Assembly (NCBI GenBank): GCA_017654935.2
Contig: CM065712.1
Span: 24,994,547-25,058,546 of the forward strand
Reading direction: 5' to 3'
Origin: Phymorhynchus buccinoides
Taxonomy: Eukaryota > Mollusca > Gastropoda > Neogastropoda > Raphitomidae
DNA length: 64,000 nucleotides
Shown: piece after piece, positions 45,476-57,860 of the stretch
Position numbering within the stretch: the stretch's first letter is position 1
Layout of the letters: the number at the start of each line of letters is the position of its first letter
The notes under the pieces: generated by a model
Seen by the model: the letters and a program-made list of their open reading frames with translations, nothing else
Told to the model about the DNA's origin: nothing
Database searches by the model: none
Position numbers and translations under genes: made by a program

Positions 45476-46755
45476 GGACAGCAAGCATATATGTAATAGC
45501 GACCACACGCCATCATTCTTCTAACAATGATCTTGGGCCATACTTCAGGAGTTAAATTATTCCGAGACCCAGAGCCGTGATTTATATAAAATGAAGTCAA
45601 ATAAAGTATTGTTAAAAACACAGTTAAACGGTCGTTAGCACTACGGAATGGACAATTGAAAACTCTCTCTCTTCTCTAATGAGGCGTATTTAATTCTACA
45701 CACTACTACTTATTTTTTTTCTCTCTCTCTCTTAATAAAAGGTTAACTAATAAATCCTCATATACCATCTAATCTCTTCGACTTTCGCTGACTAGCAAGT
45801 GTCACTGAGCACAAAGACCATTTCTTCTCTTCTTAACAAATTCTAAGCCAAAGCTATCGTCATTGCAGTTCTTCATACTGAAATCCTCAATCACAGCTGT
45901 CTTAATAAGTCTTTAAATGGCTGTCCCTCTGGAATTTCAGTTAAAAAGTTATATCATATCGTTATTTTAAGGAACTACGAGTAAACTATCTAAAAGGCGG
46001 CATAACTCCTATGAGGCCGACGCAAATAGCCTTGGTAAATCTAGTTAAGATAGTTATGACTGGGGTAGGGGCTCTTATACAAGCAGTGGAAACAACAATA
46101 CTAAGACTGCGATTAAGACGAGCGAACGCATAAATAATATCTGAGAACGTGGGGGGGGGGGGGGGGGATGGGAAGATAGGTTGACTTTGAATAACAGATA
46201 TGTCCAAGTCTCGTCCCACACCTACTATGTGTCCACTACTTGCCCGCCTTAACACCTAGGGAGACTCCAACATGAGGAATATTAAATGTCATGCAATAAT
46301 GTTTGCGTTCACTATTACATTTATCAAAATATAGTTATAACAAAGGCTGATACCGATTGCGTCCTAGTGTTTGGTCCGGGAAGGTGAGGGTATTGTGGGA
46401 GATGAAGGGGACCTCATATACAATGCTCCCAGAACAAAGATGAGCACGAGTCGTCGCGAACAGGTTAGATCCCTATAATGCTATGGTGGTATGTGGTGAA
46501 ACTCTGAAGCCACACGTATTGTACACTATTAAGCTTTAGATCTGTCGGCTAACTGGAAGGCGGTTAAAATAGTGTTTACTTTTTCTTTGGTCTCCTTAAT
46601 TAATAAAGTAAGATTTTAAGGGCGTCGTTTATTCATGAACATTTAACTATAGCCTATCAAAGCTGACGGGCCTGAGGGGTGAATGTGCGCTGAGGGTCTC
46701 TGCCATGCCATTAGGCTGTGAGGAGCATCCTTCTACTCGAACTCTCCTTAGTGAG
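45476..46755 (-). other. Error-rich stretch matching element D 3' UTR
   Basis: Aligns base by base in short words with 38,430-39,305 reversed (for example TTCGCGACGAC, CCAAACAC, GATAGGCTATAG), but with very many extra inserted bases: about 1,280 here against about 870 in the left arm. It looks like unpolished long-read sequence, not a different locus. Open frames inside it should not be annotated. Confidence 0.8.
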
Positions 46756-49700
46756 CTACATGATGTCTTTTTTTGTGTATTGGATATTGTGTAGTTTCAG
46801 TTTATCTAGTAGTTCTTTAAGTTCTGTTTTAATTTGTACGCATGGGTTAAAGAGATGATTTACGTTTAATGCTTCATTGCATTCACATGTTATTGTTACA
46901 AATTTACATCGTTCTGATTCTGTTCTTAGTCTGAGTATTGTTGATTGTAAAGATCGTTGTATATTAGGAAACAGGCCTTGGAAAACTATCTTATGATCTT
47001 GTGGATGAGTTTTGGTGTATTCTTTTAGCTCTTCTGCCCACTCCTGAAAAGATGATGTTTTTAGTTTTGTCTTCGCTTCTTTGATAGATAGTTTTATATC
47101 TATTTTTGTCCCAGCATGGCCCAGGGCTGCTTGTTTTGCAGCACTGTCTGCTTGGTCATTACCTTTTATACCTGTGTGGGACGGAATCCATATTATTTGT
47201 AAATTTGTTCCTTTTCTTTTAATACAGTGTAACAGTAAGTTGATTTCACTTATCACTTCATGATCTATTTGTTGTTTCATTTTGCCAATAGCTTGAATAG
47301 AATGATAGTGAATCTGTAAAACATAGTCACGTTAATTGGTGGGTTTGGTAAACTATTTATGTAGCTGCAGGCCTCATAACAGGGCCCAAAGTTCAGCACT
47401 AAAGATTGACAGATAATCATTTAATTGAAATGATTTAACTATATCAAGTGAGGGGATGGCAAAAGCGCATCCGATCTCTGATTATCAATTTTAGAGCCAT
47501 ACCTGTGTAAAAATTTGCATACAATGTCTTAAGCCATGAACTTTTTCTTTAGCTGCGGCGCCAATTATATTTATATCTTGTTTAGAGTATTGTTCGTGTA
47601 ATGTTACATCAAAGTTGGTTTCTTCCCTTTCCCACGTAGGGAAGGTGGTTACTGGGTGAGGGGTAATGTCCTTTAATTCAAGATTTGCTTTAACAAATAG
47701 GCTTTTTGAGTACCTCATTATGTCTTTTGTTTTTAAGTATACAAGAGGATGTTTTTTTTGTAAATTTGAGTAGTCCAAGGAGGGTTCGTGTATATCCATT
47801 ATAAATTCTTGGTCTGTCTCTGATTTTACCGCGTACCATCTGATGATGAATTTGGCACAGTTTAACTTTATAAGTTTTTCGAGTGGCAGCCATCCTACAT
47901 CTCTGTACACCAATTTGTTGATTGCGTAAAATGGTATGCCTAGAGCTGCTTTGAGTGCCCTACACTCTACTGATTGCAGCCTTTGTACCTGGTCTTTATT
48001 TAGGGAGTGGAAAACTTCCATTCCGTAAGTTAGTCTGCTTCTCACTAAAGCACCAACTAAAAGGGTTAGGAATTTGGGGGGTTTGCCCATTGTTCTGTTG
48101 AAATGGTTTTTATGAAACCTATTGCCTGGTTGGCTTTCTTGATTAGGTATGAAATATGTTCATTCCAGTTAAGGTTTGGAGTTAGGGTTACTCCTAAAAA
48201 CTTTACTTTGGGGCTCTGTTTTGTTGTGACAGGGAGTAAAAGGCTTCCATGCCATATGTGAGTCTGCTTCTTATCAGTGCTCGTACTAAGTGTGTTAGAA
48301 ATTTGGGATCTTTTGCCCATGATTGGCTTGAAATGATTTTTATAAAGTTAAGAGCTTTATGAGCTTTCTGAATTAAGTAATTGATGTGGTCGTTCCAGGA
48401 TAAGTTGTGTGTTAGAATGACTCCAAGAAATTTAACGGATTGTGCAGAAGTTTTAATAACATTATCAATTTTGAGGGTGAAGTCATCGTTCTTTTTTGTT
48501 GAAAAAACTATGAATTCACATTTCTGGGGGGCAACAGTGAATCCATTACTGTGTAAATAGTCTGTGATTTTGTTTGTATTGGTTTGGTGAATTAGGAGGA
48601 AGGGATCTAAACTGTAATAATTTCCAGGGGGGGTGTTAATGGACCAGATGGCGATGTCGTCCGCATACATAGATATCTTACAGTTATCAAGTTTTAATTT
48701 GTAAATATCGTGGACCATAATATTAAATAGTGTAGGAGCTATGATGCTGCCCTGGGGCACTCCCATGTCAAGATGGTGAGACAAGGACAGGGATTGACCT
48801 ACTTTTACTCTTAAACTGCGGTTGTGTAGGAATGAGATAATAAAATTAAATGTGTTGCCCTCTATGCCGAGGCCCTGCTGAGTTTATCTAGGAGTCTCCC
48901 ATGCCAGACTGAGTCGTAGGCCCCTTTTATATCGAAAAAAAAGGTGGCCAGGACTTTTCTGCGATGTGCAAAGGAGCGTCTGACATGGGAGGTAAGTCTG
49001 ACGACTTGTTCCATGCAGTTTCTATGTGCACGGAACCCTGCTTGAAATTTGGGGATGATGTTGTTTTTATCTAGAAAATATTCCAGTCTATGTTTTACGA
49101 TACGCTCGTAAATTTTACCCAAGTGTGGGGTGAGGGAGATGGGGCGGTAGTTTTTGGGATCCCTGGCTGGTTTTCCTGGCTTCAGGATCCCTATTACCTG
49201 TGCCTCCTTCCACGCTTGAGGAACGGTTCCCCCCTCCCAACACTTGGAATAGAAATCATGTAAGATGTTATGAAAGGATTGTGGGAGTTCTTTTATTAGA
49301 TTTAGTAGGAGATAGGGTCTTCTCCTGTAGCCTTAGTGGGGGTGTTTTTTAATTAAAGTTAATGGATGCAGCAACATCATGGTAATTTTAAGAGGGGCCA
49401 TTAATGTAGTGCGAGTTATCATCCGATTTTATGTGGTGGGGGTTACTTAAACGCTTAATTTTTTCTTTAGTGGGGAGGAATTGAGTCTGGCTTGCTTGAG
49501 CGAATGTTTCCGCTAAGGTGTTGGCCGTGTCAAAGTTGTTAGTAGTGAGTTTGTTATTTTTGAGGACTCTGGGCTCCCATACCGTGGTTTTTCGAATTAA
49601 TTTTCTTGAGTTTTTTTTTCCAGGCTTTAACTGAGGTCTTTGTAATAATTAATGATATCTTCGTTGTTATTATTAAAGTATTCTCTTTTTGATTCATTGA

Positions 49701-50118
49701 TTGTATCAATTACAGTAGGTTTCAGCTTCAAGCTTTAGAATATGGTTGGGGGTGGGGTGGGGTGCAGGTCGAAAACGGCTGCAGGCCTTCTTTTTGGCCT
49801 GCACTGCCTGTTTAACCCTGTCACTCCACCACGGCTTCGCCCTAGGTTTGCCTATTGTCAAACTGGGGAAGGACAGGAATCGACTTCTCACAGGCTTGTA
49901 GGATTGTTTTTCTGATGTTGTCGTAATAAGTTTCTAAGTTATTGTTTAAAATATTATTAACTGTATATTTATTAAGGAGGGATCGGGAAAGGTGCCAATT
50001 GGCCTTATCAAAGTTGTATTTGGGCTGTTGTTTTTGTGTACTATTTATTTCTTCGTGGGGGACGTTAAATTCGATAGAAATGGGTTTATGGTCCGAAAAT
50101 AATGTGTCGGAAAAGGGA
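46756..50118 (-). pseudogene. Element D ORF2 copy, right arm (chimeric RT, RNase H)
   Basis: From 50,118 down: endonuclease tail (SDHKPISIEF), linker, RT of the first family (49,122 to 48,212, with one frame change near 48,870), then the second family's RT end and RNase H (48,211 to 46,756). RNase H is interrupted near 47,300-47,510, where sequence quality is poor. Same architecture as 35,118-38,523. Confidence 0.8.
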
Positions 50119-51020
50119 CAAGATGGATTTAGCGTCAGGGATGTGTGGAAGCAGTTCTTGAATGTCTTCACCGAGGGGTATGGGTTTGATAACCCCCTTG
50201 GTGGTAGCTGACGGGATGATGCACTTAATTGGGATTTGAGATACTACTTGGAGTTTGGCTAGTTTGTTTTGTTGGTCAGTGGATTGGCAGCCGATCAGCC
50301 ACCGATTGCCCGCCAGGGGTCTCTGGCTTAGAATGATTCCGATTGAGTTAGTCCACATTTTCATTTGGGAGAGGGGCCCTAAGCCGCTGATTGTTGCCGG
50401 GCCTGTACCCAGGTCTTGGACGATAACCGGGTGTTTTACAAAGGTGGGTGGGGGCTGGGGTTGGCTTGTGTTTCTATAGGTTCTGTTTTGTGTTTTTTTC
50501 CAGGGCTGTGGGTTTTGGGTGTTGTTGTTGTTGGTGTGGGACTTCGTTGAGTCCGAATCAGTAGTGTCTGTTGTTTGCATGTTGGTTGCACTGTGAACAG
50601 TGTCTTGGCTGTTAGATCGCCTGACAGGGGTCGTGATCGGAGACGCGGCCTTGCTGTCAGGTTCACTGTTTGGTACTGAATGTGATACGTGGCCAGTGGA
50701 GGGAAGAGAGCAAGCGCCCTCGCCCTCCATGGTCCCGAGCTCTTCTCTAGTCTTTTTCGGATCTGGGTCAGCTTTCTGAGGACTGGATACAGATCCAGTC
50801 CTCCTGAGACGTTTTCTGGAGGGAGTGAACAGTGTGAAAACATCGTCACTGTTTGATCCTTTGGGGGGGTGAATTGAAATCTCTGCCTCATCGATGTAAA
50901 TTTCGGTCCTTTCGGGGTTTTGAGGGTCTTTGTTTGGACTGGGTGACTGAGGGGACTCCCGGTCTTTTTGCGGATCGGGGGGGTCGCCCCCCCCCCTCCT
51001 ATCGTACTACTTTTACTCAT
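50119..51020 (-). pseudogene. Element D gag copy, N-terminal part, right arm
   Basis: Counterpart of 34,221-35,117. A change in the C run near 50,990 puts the start ATG (51,020) out of frame with the conserved body, which is open from 50,730. It lacks the zinc knuckles in the same way as the left copy. Confidence 0.8.
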
Positions 51021-51611
51021 TTTCGCACACTTCTGTACCTATGTTCAAAAACAAGAAACAAAAGGCATGGGAGAAATAATAAGAGGATTGTGGAAAAAAG
51101 GTGTGTTAGGAAAAATATACACAAAGATGTCCAAAGGGTGCGAACCCGGGAAGAGAGAACAACACAATGCTAATAGCTGTTATGAAAGTGGAGGCCCAAG
51201 AATGAACTTGGGACTCGAGTCTGACTCACGGTTTGAGTTACTTAACTTTTTGTGGTCTGGAGGAAAGGGTCCTCAGGGAGGTACCTCGTGGTTGGCTTAG
51301 AGGTGTCAGTGGTGGTGTGGAAGTCTCTCTCGGTGTGAATTTGCTGGCGCCCTGCACAGCGGTGGTGTGGATAGAGCGAGACAGTAGGCAGAGCCTAGTG
51401 GAAGCTGCTCGCTCTATATTGGGTCTTCTTTTCTTCTTGGCTTGACTTGAAGTCGAAGTCGTTGGTCCTCTTCTTTTTCTGTGCACGCTTTGCACGCTGC
51501 GAAGTGTTCACTCAGGCGAGTTTTCTTGGTTGCTCCTCTTTCTGCGCACGTCCTCTCGGCTCGGCTGCTAGATAGTGAGTGACTCTGTCTGATAAATAAA
51601 AAATAAAAAAA

Positions 51612-51619
51612 AGGAATTG
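51612..51619 (-). repeat. Target-site core between Y and D, right arm
   Basis: CAATTCCT in sense orientation, counterpart of 33,622-33,629. Confidence 0.75.
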
Positions 51620-54600
51620 AAGAAGAAACTTAGGTTTTTACGTCCTCTCGGCCCATAAGGGCACATATGAGACAATTTTACTTGGATTAGATTGAGGGAC
51701 AGGACAAAATATAAAAAAACGTTACATGAACAGAAATAATGTTAGAGGGAATATATTTTTAGAGGCGCAAACCGTTTTTTAGATTAGTCTGACGAGATTT
51801 TTTTAGGCTATTTAAAGGAGTCTGGTAATACTTTGATAAAATTTTAGATAGAGTTTTATTTTTTTAAAATTTTTAATAGATAAAAATTTATTTTGTTATT
51901 TTAAGCCTTTTGTGACCCAACCGAAAACCCTAAACTCCCCCCGGGATTAAAATTTCAGGGCTACAAATGTTAAAAGAAGATTTAACTTCAGTTTTTAATA
52001 ATAAAAAAAACATTAATGGCCCTTATTTATTTAAAAAAAAAGAATTTATTTACAAATTTATGTTCAATATTTTACAGGAGTTGGTAAGTAAAAGAAAAAT
52101 CTAATTTTTTTTACATGCCCTACCGGGGGAAGAAAACATCTAGCCCCAGGACATCCCTATAAATTAGGGGGAAAATGTACATCTCGGGCTAAAAGATTTT
52201 AATGTGTCCTACCAGGGGAAGATAACTCTGCCCCCGGGACTTCCCTATACAGGGGAAAATTTACATCTCGGACTTTTAGTTATAATCTTTGATTAAAAAT
52301 TTTTATTTTTGTTTTAAAATTCTGAGCTGATAAAAGATTTAGTAAGATATTTAATTTAATTAAACGGAATATGTATAGTAAAAGATTTATTAAAAATTTA
52401 TCTTGGGCGGATGAAGCGAAGCTATATAGATCTTGACATTAAACCGAATTATGATAGAGGGTGCCATGGTAATTTTTAGGTGGTGTTATTCAAAGTTATC
52501 CTATGCCAATTAGTAACATCAAACGAGAGATCGTCCTCTCTTAATAAGTAGAGTAATCATGTTGCAATTTAGGTATAGGTAGTTAAGTATTTAAAGATTA
52601 AAAATAGATAAAAGTAGTTTAGTCATGGTATATATAATGTCCGGGTATAGTTTAAAAATTTCGATAAAAGATTGGGAGGTAGTTCCAAGATACTTTTTAG
52701 TAGGTAATAGAGTATAATGTATGAGGTAAGTAGAATTGTAAAATTTTAATTGTTGTGTATGGAGTGGAGTGTATGCGCGCACCCGACCCCTACAAACGAT
52801 CGCGAGGGAGGTCAACCGGCCGACTAGCAGTCAGGAGACTGACGTTGTTGTTGTTTTTGATTACGTATGGTGAAAAATATTCTCTAAAGTTTTTAGAATT
52901 AATCCACTGACTAACCAAGGGGGGGTAGCCACAAAATCTCCCCCGCCCCTGTTTAAACCGTGGAACACAATGATTAGACTATCGGTGGGGGTAAGGTGGT
53001 TAACAATTCTATCTTGTTCGAGGCGGAGGGAGGGAGGGAGAGGGACTCGAGCAGAGGATAGACGCCGCTTAAGTGGTCCCTAACAGGGAGGGGAGCACCA
53101 GCATCAAAGCCTTACGACTATGAGAGAAGCCTCCGGTGCACGCGCCGGACACCCGTCCACTATGGGTGAGGGAGATAAAAAATGATGGGCTCAAAAGGGA
53201 GCCACTTCAGCGACACACGCGCATGTTTAGATAAAAAGGGAGAGGGGGGGGGAGGGGAGCAGGAGTGTGGGCAGGTGTCCAGCCCGCGGCCCGGAGGGAC
53301 TCCACCCTAACCCTTATTAACTGAGTGTGAGTATGGTTATTTAGAAGTACGATTTGAATGAAGCATTATGTATGGCTTCTGCAAGCCACACCAAAGGAGA
53401 CCATTCCTTATCACCTTTGGATAATATGGCTTTTTGGGTGAAGGGATTGTTAGCAGATTTTAATTTTAGATGTAGTTCGTGAAATTCCTTTAGAATGTAA
53501 GCGCAGGGTTGAAAAAGGTGGTCAAAATTTAGATTTTTTGTACACTCACAGGTGATGTTCTTGAATTTACTATAAAATGCTTTAGTTCTTATACGAAAGA
53601 TAAGTCGTTGTATTTGACGTGGAACTGTAAGAAACAATCCCCCCTGTACTAAATTTGGGTCCCAGGAGTGGGCTTTGGCAAAAGTTTCCAGTTCCCTGGC
53701 CCACTCCTGGAAAGATGCTCGTTTTAGTATTGATTTGGCTTCGCCAGTGGATAGGCCTATGTCCTGTAAAGTACCGGCCCTATGGGAGGCTGCCAATTTG
53801 GCTTCGTGGTCGGCCAGATCGTTGCCAATAAGACCACAGTGGGATGGTATCCATGCCAAAGTGACATCAGTACCCTTGCGATGTAGTTGGTGGATTAAGT
53901 TTTTAATTTCGTTTTTAATTTCTAGACGATTCTTATTGTGTCCCTGAAGTGCTTTGATGGAGGAAAGTGAGTCAGAGTAGATGACCATCTTAAGCGGGGC
54001 ATTCGGGAGATAATTTATATAGGAAAGGGCCTCTAGGATAGCCCAAAGTTCAGATGAAAAGATGGAAACATGTTTATTTAGTTGAAAGGCCTTAACAAAT
54101 TTTAATGTAGGAATAGTGAATGCGCATCCAATTTGGTTGTCGCTTAATTTGGAGCCGTCTGTGAAAATGCTCAAGGCATGCCTAAGGTTGAAATTTTTTT
54201 CTTTGGCTGCAATAGTGAGATAGTTAGTATCTACCTCTTTATTGTATTGAAGGTGGAGGGAGATGTCATATACTGGAGGATCCCAGTCCCACTGTGGTAC
54301 TATGTATTTTGTGTAAAACGCAATATTGTTAATCGTCAGGTCCGATTTCTCAAACAACTCCTTGGAGAAGTCAAAGATATTAATGTATTTACTAACTGAT
54401 TTTTTGGAATTGATAAAATATGGGTCAGAAAATTGGGTGAAAAAATCATCTGTAGTAAGATTCCGTGTGCTATAGATTCTGGTCAAAAAGGTGGCACAAT
54501 TTAACTTTATGAGATGTTCCAAAGGGAGCCAGCCTATATCTCTGTAAATCAAAAGATTAACAGCGTAGGAGGGTAGGCCCAAGGCAGTCTTTAAGGCTTT

Positions 54601-56928
54601 CAGTTCCAAAGTAGCGAGTTGGTTTAGGTTAGATTTGGTTAAGTTATAAAAGGTTTCCATACCATAAGTTAATTGGCTGCGGACTAGAGCCCGAACCAGA
54701 AAAACTAAAAAACTTGGGGTCCCGAGCCCATTTCTGGTAGGAAATGACTTTAATAAAGTTTAGAGCCTTGGTGGCTTTCTTTATTAGATGGTTTACATGT
54801 GCTGTCCAAGACAAGTTTCGTGTCAAAATGACTCCTAAGAACTTAACTTGAGGAGGGGGTCTTTTGACTTTTCCAAGAATGTTAATCTTGTAATCTTCGT
54901 TTTTATCCTGTCTATTAGAAAAAACCATAAAATCGCATTTCTGTGATGATAGGGTGAATCCGTTGCTGGTTAGATAATGAATGACTAAATTGGTGTTGTG
55001 CTGGTGGGCACCAAGTTCAGGTGCAAGCGTTACTTTGATCCCTCTAGCTGTTGGGAGAGACCATATTGCTATGTCATCCGCAAACATAGAAATGCGGCAG
55101 CCTTCAAGTTTTAGTTTGGAAATGTCGTGAAGCATGATGTTAAATAGGATTGGGGCAATGATGCTGCCCTGGGGCACTCCCATATCCATGTAGTGTCTGG
55201 TCGAAAGGGAGTGGCCCACCCTAACCCTAAAACTTCTGTTCTGAAGAAAGGAGTAAATGAAATTGTACGTTTTGCCCTCAATGCCGAGCCTGCTGAGTTT
55301 TTCTAAAAGCCTCCCATGCCAGACGGAGTCATACGCCCCTTTTATGTCAAAAAAGGTGGCGAAGACTTTCCTGCGCCTGGCAAGTGCTTTTCTGACATGG
55401 GAGGTAAGCCTTACTACTTGTTCCATGCAGGACCTATTCCTTCTAAAACCTGCCTGGAAAGTGGGAATAATATTTTTTTTTTTAAGAAAATGTTCTAACC
55501 TGTTTTTTACGATTCTTTCGTAAAGTTTACCAGTATGCGGGGTGAGGGAGATAGGGCGGTAACTCTTTGGGTCCCTAGCCGGTTTTCCTGGCTTAAGGAT
55601 CCCTACCACCTGTGCCTCTTTCCATGTTTGAGGCACGATCCCCTCCTCCCAACATCTGGAATAATAGTGTAATAAAATTTTAAGAAAAGATGGGGGTAAT
55701 TTTTTCAATATTTTGTAGGAGATGGGATCATCTCCTGTTGCTTTATTGACTTTCCTAATCTGATTAAGGGCGTCAGCAAGCTCGGTCATATTGAGGGGTG
55801 AATTAATATACAGAGAATTATTATTGTTTTTTGGAATGTAGGGAACTGAGCTGCGTCTATTTTGCTCTTCTGTTGATAGGTGTTTGGTCTGACTTGCCTG
55901 GGCAAACGTTTCTGCAAAAACCTCGGCTGTTTCTGAGTCGGTGGAAGTTAACTTGTCGTCCTTTAGCACTCTGGGCCTCCATGATTGGCCTTTATTATTA
56001 ATTTTGTTTACTTTTTTCCAGGCTGTGCCCAGGTCCTTATAGTTGACTATCTCGTCCACAGCAAAGAACTCTCTCTTGGCCAGATTGACAGCATCCTCAC
56101 AGTCCTTCTCTGCCTTTCGCTTAAGGATGTGATTAGATGGGATTGGGTGACAGTCAAAATAGTTACAGGCCTGTTTCTTCTTCTTTATAATGTTTTTAAC
56201 TTGGTCATTCCACCAGGGCTTGGGGGAAGGACGATTGGGAATTATTGATGTTTTTAATGGGATGGATAACTGACAGGCCTGCAAAATTGCTTGTCTTAAT
56301 TTACCATAGTGAGTATCTGGGTCAGGATGAAATATATCTTCGTTCGAGTGTTTACTTAAGATGGACTGAAATAGGGTCCAATTAGCTTTCTCAAAGTTAA
56401 ATTGTTGTTGTTGTTGTTGGGGAGGAGTGGGAGTGGGAATTTGGGCATGAAGTGTTATCGAAATTGGTTTGTGGTCGGATAATAACGGGTCTGATATGGG
56501 GTACCATTCGTGGTTCGGTACGAGATCTGGGCTTACTAGGGTGAGATCAATTGCTGTGGGTTTTTGATGAGCTGAGTCAGGGTACCTAGTGGAAGAGCCG
56601 TCATTCAGAAGGATTAAATGGGAGTTATTTATCTCTTGTAGCAACTTCGCACCCCCCCCCCACTGGGAACTGAACCAAACAGCTCCCAGGAGGGGTGGTG
56701 CGCGTTGAAATCCCCCACCACGACCCAGGATGATGAGTCGGGCAGGGAAGAGAGCCAATCGAAAGTATTGTAACTGATTGGGTAATAGACATTCATTATA
56801 CTTGTAAGTTTACCATTGATCTTAGTCTGGATTGTGTTGGAATAACGTATACCCGTGATGTTAGGTTCTGGGCTTGGTACTTGGTTGTGGTGGATAGACA
56901 GATGCACATAAGTGGCTGTGTAAAACAA
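51620..56928 (-). mobile_element. Element Y copy, right arm
   Basis: Inverted copy of 28,312-33,620 including the duplicated 3'-UTR module (about 52,135-52,275) and the same 5' truncation point at the target site (56,929-56,936). Confidence 0.82.
53341..56928 (-). pseudogene. Element Y ORF2 copy, right arm
   Basis: Partial endonuclease (10-base C run near 56,652 shifts frame), RT open from about 56,640 to 54,710, then a one-base homopolymer difference (TTTTTT against TTTTT) near 54,705 shifts into the frame 54,660-53,341, which carries RNase H and an intact C-terminus (...ASFKSYF). The left copy is open where this one breaks, and the reverse at the C-terminus. A few amino-acid differences from the left copy (for example in the HQL.RKGTDV and STGEA.SIL segments) are base substitutions. 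Confidence 0.87.
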
Positions 56929-57860
56929 AGGAATTGATTTTTCGCAGGCCTGTAATATTGTTTGTCTAATATAGTCATAATATGTTTCTAAGTTAGTGTG
57001 TAAAATGTTATTAACTTTATATTTATTCAAAAGGGATCGGAATAAATGCCAATTGGCTTTGTCAAAATTGTATTTAGGATGTTGTTTTTGTGTTTTTTGT
57101 TTCTTCATATGAGACGTTAAATTCAATTGAAATAGGCTTATGATCGGAAAATAAACTATCGGAAAAGGGATACCACTCGTGACTGACTACGAAGTTAGGA
57201 GACACAAGGGACAGATCAATGGCAGTGGGTTTCTGTTTAGAGCTGTCTGGCAATCTTGTTGCGGAACCATCATTTAAAAGTATTAAATCAGAATTATTAA
57301 TTTCGTCGAAGAGTTTTGTACCTCCAGAATCGGGGCTGGTGTTGAAAGCCTCCCAGGCGGGGTGGTGGGCATTGACATCCCCCACCACCACCCAGGAGGC
57401 GGACTTGGAAAGTAAAGATAGCCAGTCACGAGTGGCATTAGCATAATAACCTTTAGGAAAGTAAAGGTTTAAAAAATTTGTTGTGGTACCATTAATTTTG
57501 GTTTGTATTGTGTTAGAATAAATTGTATCATTGTCAGTGACTATTGGAGATACAACTGAATGGTATTTAATGTGTTGACTAATGTAAGTTGCAGTATAAA
57601 CCCTACCTTCTTCATTACTTACATTAGGGGAATATTGATAACCTAGTATTTTTGGAAGATCAGAAAATTTTGTATTAAGTGATTGTAAATATAAAATTTG
57701 GTATTTAGTAGTATTAAACTGAAGGAAGTGTAGCAAGTGGTCAATTGTTCTTGCAATGGAACGACAGTTCCACTGCAAGATACTAAATATTTGGACTGCG
57801 CCTGTAACTAAAAAAGGGAGGTTACTACTATGCAGATACTATTTTTAGAAATGGGCATTA
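56929..57860 (-). pseudogene. Element H endonuclease copy, right arm
   Basis: Same domain, same Ser at the Gln-Glu position and same frame change near 57,095 as the left copy at 27,381-28,311. Confidence 0.8.

Larger units (their letters stand above)
45242..51611 (-). mobile_element. Element D copy, right arm
   Basis: Inverted copy of 33,632-39,532 with the same gag-endonuclease jump (about 50,119) and the same RT chimera (about 48,211). Its 3' UTR and the end of ORF2 (45,476 to about 47,520) are badly degraded in sequence quality. Confidence 0.8.

Noticed and set aside
45986..46255. 89-codon open frame in the right arm
   Set aside because: Lies in the error-rich block; its counterpart in the left arm is non-coding 3' UTR.
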